From the NCBI GenBank assembly GCA_905215145.1, contig CAJMOW010000024.1, positions 1-12,779 on the forward strand: a DNA stretch of 12,779 bases, given 5' to 3'. The notes below the pieces were generated by a model, which worked only from the letters and a program-made list of their open reading frames with translations, did not search any database and had not been told where the DNA came from. Of the stretch, positions 8,265-12,779 are shown one piece after another. Each line of letters starts with the position of its first letter. Position 1 is the first letter of the stretch. The translations under genes were made by a program, and so were the position numbers. Source of the stretch: an uncultured bacterium. GTDB taxonomy: Bacteria > Bacillota_I > Bacilli_A > RF39 > UBA660.

Positions 8265-9092
8265 TTATAGTGAATTTGAAATATCAATAAAAGCTTCTAT
8301 TGGTAATTGTTCAGCGCGAACAGTTAAATCAAAATTATATTTTTTTAAAGTTTCTTCAATTTTTATTAAATTATAATCTTTTAAATTATTTTTCAAAGTT
8401 TTTCTTTTTTGTTTAAAACTATCACGAATTAATTTATAAAAAGTTTGTGTATCCTTTAAATATAATAAACTATTTTTTTTAGAAAATTCAACAACTATGC
8501 TATCAACGTTTGGTTTTGGAATAAATACATTTTTACTAACATCCATAATTTTTTTAATATTATAATAATATCCTAAAAAAACAGAAAGTGAACTATAATC
8601 CTTACTACCAGGAGTTGCTTTAAATCTATCACCAACTTCTTTTTGTACCATTACAACTATTTTATCTACATTTAAATCGTCTTCTATAAGCTTGATTATT
8701 ATTGGCGTTGTTATATAATAAGGTAAATTAGCAATAACATACAATTTTTCATAATTGTATTTTTTTATATCTTCTTTTACATTTGATTCTAAAAAATTTT
8801 TAAAAATTATTTCTAAATTATTTTTTTTAGATATGTTTTTTTCAAGGATTGGTTTTAATTTTTCATCTATTTCATAACATAAAACATATTTTGCTTTTTG
8901 TGTTAATTTATCAGTTAATGAACCAGCTCCTGGGCCTATTTCAATTACTAAAGTATCATTATCTATATGTGATTTATCTATTATAGAATTAATTATATTT
9001 TCATCTACTATAAAATTTTGCCCAAATTTTTTTTTAAAATTAAACCCATTAGATGATAAATTATCAGACATTTTTTTAGGAGAATATTCCAT
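8265..9092 (-). CDS. rsmA: RsmA (KsgA), 16S rRNA adenine dimethyltransferase
   Basis: This enzyme dimethylates A1518 and A1519 (E. coli numbering) in helix 45 of 16S rRNA with SAM, late in small-subunit assembly; its loss gives kasugamycin resistance. KKFGQNFIVD (21-30) is the N-terminal signature, the SAM-binding motif EIGPGAGSLT is at 51-60, the ribose-binding acidic YEID at 73-76, and the catalytic motif NLPYYITTPI at 122-131. The small C-terminal helical domain runs from about 200 to 275. Length (275) is typical. ATG 9092 has AGGTGAG three bases upstream. It is the first gene after a terminator and has a promoter of its own. In Bacillus it follows tatD, yabE and rnmV; rnmV is missing here. 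Confidence 0.97.
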   Translation of the reverse strand: MEYSPKKMSDNLSSNGFNFKKKFGQNFIVDENIINSIIDKSHIDNDTLVIEIGPGAGSLTDKLTQKAKYVLCYEIDEKLKPILEKNISKKNNLEIIFKNFLESNVKEDIKKYNYEKLYVIANLPYYITTPIIIKLIEDDLNVDKIVVMVQKEVGDRFKATPGSKDYSSLSVFLGYYYNIKKIMDVSKNVFIPKPNVDSIVVEFSKKNSLLYLKDTQTFYKLIRDSFKQKRKTLKNNLKDYNLIKIEETLKKYNFDLTVRAEQLPIEAFIDISNSL

Positions 9093-9111
9093 TATCTCAC
9101 CTCTTTATATG

Positions 9112-9140
9112 ATTATAAAACAAGAAAAATTAATACGCAA
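9112..9140 (-). promoter_or_regulatory. Candidate sigma-A promoter of the rsmA-to-ftsH unit
   Basis: On the minus strand TTGCGT (9140-9135) and TATAAT (9117-9112) are separated by exactly 17 bases. The -10 is perfect; the -35 keeps only the TTG. Transcription would start near 9105, giving a short leader just before the AGGTGAG site of rsmA. It lies directly after the 3D-gene terminator, where a new promoter is needed. Confidence 0.6.
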
Positions 9141-9141
9141 G

Positions 9142-9170
9142 AAAAAAAGTCACTTTAATGTAAAAGTGAC
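9142..9170 (-). terminator. Intrinsic terminator of the tatD/3D-domain unit
   Basis: An 8-bp perfect stem GTCACTTT / AAAGTGAC with a six-base loop (TACATT) is followed by seven T on the minus strand. It begins four bases after the TAA of the 3D-domain gene. It is the clearest terminator in the window. Confidence 0.88.
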
Positions 9171-9174
9171 CTAA

Positions 9175-9867
9175 TTACCAGCCCCATCTTTTTACTGAAA
9201 ATTTAACATTTCCACTTCTATCAGTTATATTACGTAATTCTGGATCTGATTGAGTTTTAAAAGCTACATCCACAACGATTTTTCCATCATTTCGCCATGC
9301 ACTTCTAAGAGCTGATCCGGTATCAAGTACAATTGCTCTAATAGATGTTCCATCTGACTTAATAACATCCATTACGGTTCCACATTTAAACAATGAATTA
9401 TCTGCTGCAACTATTCTTAAATTTCCATATTGTGAGTCATTATAATACTCACTATCACTTAAATTATGAACTCCATCGGGTGTTTTGCAACTAACATTAC
9501 CAGAACATCCAACACAGTCTGCGCCATATCCAGTAATTTCACCATTATAATTATCTTTTGCTCCTGTTCCAATTTCAATAACTTCTGTAACTGGTTCTCT
9601 AAGAGTTACTTTTCGCCCTCCTACATCATATATAATACCAACTTCGCCTTCAGTTAATACGTTTTTCGTATCACTTGAAATCTTGTCATTATATATTTTT
9701 TTTGTTTTATAATCTACTGATTCTACAGATGTTATTATATTTATATTTTCAATGTTGTAAGCAACTTCTATTTTATCACTACCAACATCAGAACCAAACA
9801 ATGAACTTAGTGCAACAAAAAGTATAGCAATCCATTCTTTAACTATCTTTAAAAGACATAAACTCAT
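9175..9867 (-). CDS. Secreted or membrane-anchored G5 and 3D-domain protein (YabE-like)
   Basis: A 230-residue protein with an N-terminal hydrophobic segment (12-25, after a basic KIVKEW) that acts as signal peptide or anchor. Next come a G5-type beta domain (about 40-102, ending in EPVTEVIEIGTGA) and a C-terminal 3D double-psi barrel (about 110-230). The three acidic residues of the 3D signature are visible as Asp156 (AAD), Asp182 (LDTGSA) and Asp200 (VDVAF). This is the layout of YabE and resuscitation-factor-like cell-wall hydrolases, so a lytic transglycosylase role is likely but unproven. The barrel carries four cysteines (118, 121, 127, 162), and the chain ends RWGW. AGGTGA precedes ATG 9867 by a few bases. 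It follows tatD by 39 bases, as yabE follows tatD in B. subtilis. Confidence 0.85.
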   Translation of the reverse strand: MSLCLLKIVKEWIAILFVALSSLFGSDVGSDKIEVAYNIENINIITSVESVDYKTKKIYNDKISSDTKNVLTEGEVGIIYDVGGRKVTLREPVTEVIEIGTGAKDNYNGEITGYGADCVGCSGNVSCKTPDGVHNLSDSEYYNDSQYGNLRIVAADNSLFKCGTVMDVIKSDGTSIRAIVLDTGSALRSAWRNDGKIVVDVAFKTQSDPELRNITDRSGNVKFSVKRWGW

Positions 9868-9906
9868 TTATTCACCTCTTGATTTTCTTAAACTACAATA
9901 ATCATA

Positions 9907-10674
9907 TCATAAATTCAAAGTCAAATCAAATTCACTTATTGCATTTTTTGTTGTTTGTTTCAAAACACTATTTAAAGAAATATTTTTAATTTCAGAAATT
10001 TTTTTTGCTACATATATAATATTATATGGTTCATTTTTTGTTCCTCTATATGGCTCTGGAGTCAAATAAGGACTATCAGTTTCTAATAAAAAATATTTTA
10101 AATCTACATTTTTAACAACATCAACTAATTTATGAGAATTTTTAAAGGTTAAAACACCACCTATTCCAAAAACACAATTTATTTTTATAAATTCTAAAGC
10201 CATTTCTAAACTTGAACTATAACAATGTATAACTTTTTTTAAATCTTTAAATTGTTTTAGTATTTCATATGTTTCTGCAATTGAATCCCTACTGTGAATT
10301 ACAACAGTTTTATTATATTTACGTGCAAGTTCTAGTTGAGAAATAAGTAATTTTTTTTGTTTTTCTTTGTTATAGCCATCATAATGAAAGTCTAATCCTA
10401 TTTCACCTATTCCAACAACTCTTTTATTATTAATATTATTTTCTATATGTTTTAACATTTCGTTTAATTGTTCATCAGATTCATTTGCATATTCTGGGTG
10501 AATACCAATTGTACAAAATACATTTTTATATTTTTCACTAAGATTAATACATTCTATATTGGTTTGTTTATCCACACCACTTGTTATAATTATATTGTCA
10601 TCCATTTTTTTTATTACTTCATCAAGGTTGTCATAATCTTTTTTTTCTAAATGGCAATGAGTATCAATCATCAT
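9907..10674 (-). CDS. tatD: TatD-family metal-dependent deoxyribonuclease
   Basis: A 255-residue TIM-barrel hydrolase of the amidohydrolase superfamily. Metal ligands are visible as His6 and His8 (DTHCHL), Glu91 (GIGEIGLDFHY), His127 (VIHSRDS), His150 (IHCYSSS) and Asp200 (LLETDSPYLTPEPYRG). The family has 3'-5' exonuclease activity and 3'-phosphodiesterase activity on damaged DNA; it is not part of Tat secretion despite the name. Length is normal. The stop is TGA, which shows the standard code. Two ATG codons lie side by side at the start (10674 and 10671), and GGTGAT at 10685-10680 favours the first. The gene sits directly below a terminator with its own extended -10 inside the hairpin, and it precedes the 3D-domain gene. 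B. subtilis yabD has the same neighbour. Confidence 0.95.
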   Translation of the reverse strand: MMIDTHCHLEKKDYDNLDEVIKKMDDNIIITSGVDKQTNIECINLSEKYKNVFCTIGIHPEYANESDEQLNEMLKHIENNINNKRVVGIGEIGLDFHYDGYNKEKQKKLLISQLELARKYNKTVVIHSRDSIAETYEILKQFKDLKKVIHCYSSSLEMALEFIKINCVFGIGGVLTFKNSHKLVDVVKNVDLKYFLLETDSPYLTPEPYRGTKNEPYNIIYVAKKISEIKNISLNSVLKQTTKNAISEFDLTLNL

Positions 10675-10685
10675 ATTATATCACC

Positions 10686-10717
10686 AAAAAAAATTATATC
10701 ACGTAAAGATATAATTT
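10686..10717 (-). terminator. Intrinsic terminator after the small membrane protein gene
   Basis: A 10-bp perfect but AT-rich stem, AAATTATATC / GATATAATTT, with a seven-base loop (TTTACGT), runs into an eight-base T tract (10693-10686) on the minus strand. The stem's last T's and the tract overlap. It starts two bases after the TAG of the small gene and ends directly at the tatD Shine-Dalgarno. See the finding on the repeated GTGATATAAT. Confidence 0.7.
10693..10701 (-). promoter_or_regulatory. Candidate extended -10 promoter of tatD, inside a terminator arm
   Basis: TG-A-TATAAT, a perfect extended -10, occupies 10701-10693 in the 3' arm of the preceding terminator hairpin. No -35-like hexamer lies 17 bases upstream (TAGAAA). 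A start near 10686 would leave an almost leaderless message beginning at the Shine-Dalgarno. It is plausible because tatD otherwise depends on read-through of the terminator. Confidence 0.35.
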
Positions 10718-10718
10718 T

Positions 10719-10880
10719 CTATTTTTTTCTTATAAATTGATACCTAATTGAGAAACAAATTATCGTAAATAAATACATTAAATCTATGTAATTAAAATTA
10801 ATAATTATATTTCTAATTAGAAGAAACAGAAATATCAAAAATATTGGTACAACATACTTCACATAATTGCAGTGTTCCAA
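10719..10880 (-). CDS. Small two-helix membrane protein, 53 aa, TTG start
   Basis: I do not recognise this protein. Translation from TTG 10880 gives 53 residues ending in TAG at 10719: a short polar start (MEHCNYVK), a hydrophobic helix (about 9-27), a polar turn around NFNYID (28-33), a second hydrophobic stretch (about 34-45), and a basic tail (RYQFIRKK). Positive residues at the tail and after helix one suggest a membrane hairpin. Support for a real gene: AGAGAGGA eight to nine bases before the TTG, a TTGTTT-17-TATATT promoter about 30-60 bases upstream, and a terminator directly after the stop. It could be a toxin-like peptide, a membrane regulator, or an annotation-missed conserved gene; nothing here decides. 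A GTG at codon 7 is an alternative start. Confidence 0.6.
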   Translation of the reverse strand: MEHCNYVKYVVPIFLIFLFLLIRNIIINFNYIDLMYLFTIICFSIRYQFIRKK

Positions 10881-10912
10881 TTTAGACAGTCCTCTCTATT
10901 AAAAACATTTCA

Positions 10913-10941
10913 AATATACCATAATTAATATCTTTAAACAA
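10913..10941 (-). promoter_or_regulatory. Candidate promoter of the small membrane protein gene
   Basis: TTGTTT (10941-10936), 17 bases, then TATATT (10918-10913), with TG one base before the -10, so it is also an extended -10. The predicted start near 10906 gives a leader of about 25 bases containing the Shine-Dalgarno. Confidence 0.55.
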
Positions 10942-10959
10942 TATCATTATTAAAATTTA

Positions 10960-11015
10960 AAACGACAATTTACAACATTTTACACGTATTCTTGTTTTTT
11001 AGACATTTTTTGACA
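10960..11015 (-). promoter_or_regulatory. Cluster of TGTC-A/T-rich boxes upstream of the small gene
   Basis: The minus strand shows TGTCAAAA (11015-11008) and TGTCTAAA (11005-10998) in tandem, ten bases apart, plus TGTCGTTT (10967-10960). A further TGTCTAAA lies in the leader (10888-10881). Each differs by one or two bases from the Spo0A box TGTCGAA. This could be a regulator site or only AT-rich chance. Confidence 0.2.
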
Positions 11016-11025
11016 TAAAATAAAT

Positions 11026-11066
11026 AAAAAATATAGATTATATTTCATATACTATAACCTATATTT
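11026..11066 (-). terminator. Intrinsic terminator of spoVT
   Basis: A 14-bp stem with one G-U pair, AAATATAGGTTATA / TATAATCTATATTT, with a ten-base loop, is followed by a T-rich run (TTTTT, then ATTTATTTT) on the minus strand. It overlaps the last codons and the TAG stop of spoVT, and it separates mfd-spoVT from the small membrane gene. Confidence 0.72.
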
Positions 11067-11595
11067 CTTTTAATTCAAAATGTAATATTTTTTCGATAAT
11101 ATTACCTATATTTATTATATTTTCGAAGCTATTATAATTTATAAATCCCAATGTTCCATATATATCACCTGAACTAATTATAGGAATTATTAAATAATTA
11201 TTTACAGTTTCGGGATTAGATAACTCATTGATAATTTGCAAAGTAGATTTCTCATTTTTATAAAGTTTTTGACGTGTATTTAAACATTGGTGTAAAAAAT
11301 CGCTTATATTTTTACCTACATATTTCATCTTATCTTTTCCAACATATAATAATATTTTTGATTTATCTGATACAAAAACATCGCAAAAATATAATTTATT
11401 TACTAATTTAAATATTTCCTCATAATTGTTTAATGAATCTGAAAATGTTGAAGTTTTTTGTAATTTAATGACATTGTTATCTAATGATATTTCTAACATA
11501 TCATTTTCAAGAATTTTTAAACTTTTTCTTATTTCTTTAGGTATAACAATTCTACCTAAAGAATCTATTCTTCTTATTATTCCAGTTGATTTCAT
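11059..11595 (-). CDS. spoVT: SpoVT, AbrB-type transcription regulator of late sporulation
   Basis: SpoVT is a forespore regulator of sigma-G genes with an N-terminal AbrB swapped-hairpin DNA-binding domain and a C-terminal GAF-like domain. From ATG 11595 the protein has 178 residues, the length of B. subtilis SpoVT. The AbrB domain begins KSTGIIRRIDSLGRIVIPKEIRK (within 2-24) and ends near 50; the GAF-like part (about 55-178) includes IIPIISSGDIYGTLGF. The longer GTG start at 11601 is rejected, since that GTG is the end of the Shine-Dalgarno (GAGGTG) for the ATG. It lies 52 bases after mfd, as in B. subtilis, and a sigma-G-like promoter is in the gap. Presence implies spore formation or recent loss of it. 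Confidence 0.92.
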   Translation of the reverse strand: MKSTGIIRRIDSLGRIVIPKEIRKSLKILENDMLEISLDNNVIKLQKTSTFSDSLNNYEEIFKLVNKLYFCDVFVSDKSKILLYVGKDKMKYVGKNISDFLHQCLNTRQKLYKNEKSTLQIINELSNPETVNNYLIIPIISSGDIYGTLGFINYNSFENIINIGNIIEKILHFELKEI

Positions 11596-11598
11596 AAG

Positions 11599-11604
11599 CA
11601 CCTC
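11599..11604 (-). promoter_or_regulatory. Shine-Dalgarno that fixes the spoVT start
   Basis: GAGGTG lies three bases before ATG 11595. The alternative in-frame GTG (11601-11599) is part of this same site, so it cannot be the start. Confidence 0.6.
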
Positions 11605-11611
11605 ACATTTT

Positions 11612-11641
11612 TAGATTGGTTCTTATAAATTTTTTTATTCA
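11612..11641 (-). promoter_or_regulatory. Candidate sigma-G-type promoter of spoVT
   Basis: TGAATA (11641-11636), 17 bases, then CAATCTA (11618-11612). The -35 fits the sigma-G pattern GHATR and the -10 fits CATNHTA with one mismatch. In B. subtilis spoVT is transcribed by sigma-G. The predicted start lies almost at the Shine-Dalgarno, which is unusually close and lowers confidence. Confidence 0.4.
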
Positions 11642-11647
11642 CAATTT

Positions 11648-12779
11648 TTATTTTTTTATTGAGTCATTTATAACATCGCATAATTTTATTAAATAATATA
11701 TATAGTGATTCTCTAATTTAACTATATCAAGAATTATGCTTAATGATCTGTTTTTCATACTAAATCTAAACATTCTAGTTATTGAATTTGCTTCCATAAA
11801 TAGTTTTTCTCCATCTATTGTTTGAGTTAATAATGGAGGTAAAATAACTTCTACAAAGTTTTTTGTTTGATTTATTTTTGTTATACCAAGTTTTCTTGCT
11901 TTTTTTTCAAATAATTCTTCATACATATATATTATTATATCATCTGATACTGTTCCAAACCTATCTTCTATTTGTAATTTTATTTTTTCTAAATTATCAA
12001 GTGAGTCTATACTATTTATCATCTTGTGGATTTCTATTTTAAGTGGTACCTCTGAAACATATTTATCGTCAATAGATGTTGATACATCTAAAAGTGGTAC
12101 TTCTGAGATTAATTCTTCTCTTTTTAAATCTTTACTTACTTCTTTATTTTGTTGTTTAGATATTTCTTCATTTAACATGTTAAGAAATAATTCTACACCA
12201 ACAGAATCAATAAAACCTGCTTGTTCACTACCTAAGATATCACCTGCACCTCTTATTGATAGATCTCTAACAGCAATTGAAAAACCACTACCAAGTTCTG
12301 TAAATTCTTTAATAACCTTTAATCTTTTAGTAGCTATTTCAGATAAAATTTTGTGTTTATCGTACATTAAATAACAATAAGCAATTTTATTACTTCTTCC
12401 TACTCTTCCTCTTATTTGATATAGTTGGGATAAACCAAATTTATCGGCATCTAATATTATTAATGTATTAGCATTTGGTATATCTATTCCAGTTTCTATT
12501 ATTGTTGTACATAGCAATATATCAAATTCTTTGTTAACAAATGAAATCATTATATTTTCAAGCTCTGTTTTAGATAATCTTCCATGCGCACACACAATTT
12601 TTGCGTCTGGTACAATGTTTTGAATTTCTAACTTTTTCTCTTCCATGTCTTCGATGTTATTATACAATATAAATACCTGACCGTTTCTCGAAAGTTCCTT
12701 ATATATAGATTCTTTTATAATTTGCTTGTTTTCAGCAATTACATATGTTTGAATTGGATATCTATCTATAGGAGGTGTT
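11648..12779 (-). CDS. mfd: Mfd transcription-repair coupling factor, C-terminal part (5' end outside the window)
   Basis: Mfd removes RNA polymerase stalled at DNA lesions and recruits UvrA. The window shows the last 376 residues, about a third of the usual 1150-1180. The reading frame is open to the right edge and starts TPPIDRYPIQTYV, which joins the second RecA-like translocase domain; so the gene continues beyond the window, and the internal TTG at 12667 is not a start. Visible are RNGQVF (start of that domain), CAHGRL, TTIIETGIDIPNANTLI, the arginine-finger motif QLYQIRGRVGR (about 12427-12395), and the TRG-like segment GFSIAVRDLSIRGAGDILG. The C-terminal D7 domain, which holds Mfd inactive in solution, occupies roughly the last 150 residues and is intact. 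It is followed by spoVT. Confidence 0.96.
   Translation of the reverse strand, partial: TPPIDRYPIQTYVIAENKQIIKESIYKELSRNGQVFILYNNIEDMEEKKLEIQNIVPDAKIVCAHGRLSKTELENIMISFVNKEFDILLCTTIIETGIDIPNANTLIILDADKFGLSQLYQIRGRVGRSNKIAYCYLMYDKHKILSEIATKRLKVIKEFTELGSGFSIAVRDLSIRGAGDILGSEQAGFIDSVGVELFLNMLNEEISKQQNKEVSKDLKREELISEVPLLDVSTSIDDKYVSEVPLKIEIHKMINSIDSLDNLEKIKLQIEDRFGTVSDDIIIYMYEELFEKKARKLGITKINQTKNFVEVILPPLLTQTIDGEKLFMEANSITRMFRFSMKNRSLSIILDIVKLENHYIYYLIKLCDVINDSIKK

Noticed and set aside
11009..11042. Plus-strand TTGACA at 11010 as a promoter opposing spoVT
   Set aside because: TTGACA is exact, but 17-18 bases downstream there is only TAGATT or ATAGAT, and the sequence lies in the spoVT terminator. 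It is the reverse complement of the TGTC box.
12665..12667. Apparent mfd start at 12667
   Set aside because: The codon is TTG, and the frame continues upstream to the window edge with clear Mfd sequence (TPPIDRYPIQ, RNGQVF). The gene is truncated by the window and does not start here.
1..12779. parS sites near parAB
   Set aside because: I scanned for the parS core CACGTG and its flanks and found only partial matches such as ACGTG in coding sequence. None keeps the palindrome, so parS must lie outside the window.

Overview
This is a gene-dense, very AT-rich stretch from a low-GC Gram-positive bacterium (Bacillota). TGA acts as a stop codon (tatD, the MscS-type gene) and TGG encodes Trp, so the standard bacterial code fits and a Mycoplasma-type code does not. 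An SpoVT homologue of the same length as the Bacillus protein, and a promoter in front of it that resembles sigma-G sites, point to a spore former or a recent descendant of one. The closest feel is an uncultured low-GC Bacilli or Clostridia lineage; that placement is inference. Every gene I can support is on the minus strand, so the window is best read from high to low coordinates.

Layout in the direction of transcription. (1) 12779-11059: the last third of mfd, then spoVT, closed by a strong terminator. (2) 11058-10686: a 384-base stretch without a previously listed gene. It holds a promoter, a small two-helix membrane protein of 53 residues starting at TTG, and its own terminator. (3) 10674-9142: tatD and a secreted G5/3D-domain protein, closed by a second clear terminator. 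(4) 9140-2877: a promoter followed by rsmA/ksgA, an AGCS-family Na+/amino-acid symporter, ung, tilS and ftsH, ended by a terminator that starts inside the ftsH stop codon. (5) 2869-1: an extended -10 promoter followed by the tightly packed and partly overlapping parA, parB, MscS-type channel, DUF951 protein, and the start of a membrane protein that runs off the left edge.

The genes are mostly housekeeping: transcription-coupled repair (mfd), uracil removal (ung), 16S rRNA dimethylation (rsmA), tRNA-Ile lysidine synthesis (tilS), membrane protein quality control (ftsH) and chromosome segregation (parAB). In Bacillus subtilis almost all of these lie near oriC but on both sides of it; here they form one co-directional block, and rnmV and hpt are absent from the places they occupy in Bacillus.

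The observations most worth checking are a Rho_N/SAP-like module at the C-terminus of FtsH, the undocumented small membrane protein with its own promoter and terminator, a repeated GTGATATAAT element in which one hairpin arm could pair either with the terminator or with the tatD ribosome binding site, and the sigma-G-like promoter of spoVT. I see no mobile element, CRISPR array, tRNA, rRNA or obvious defence system.
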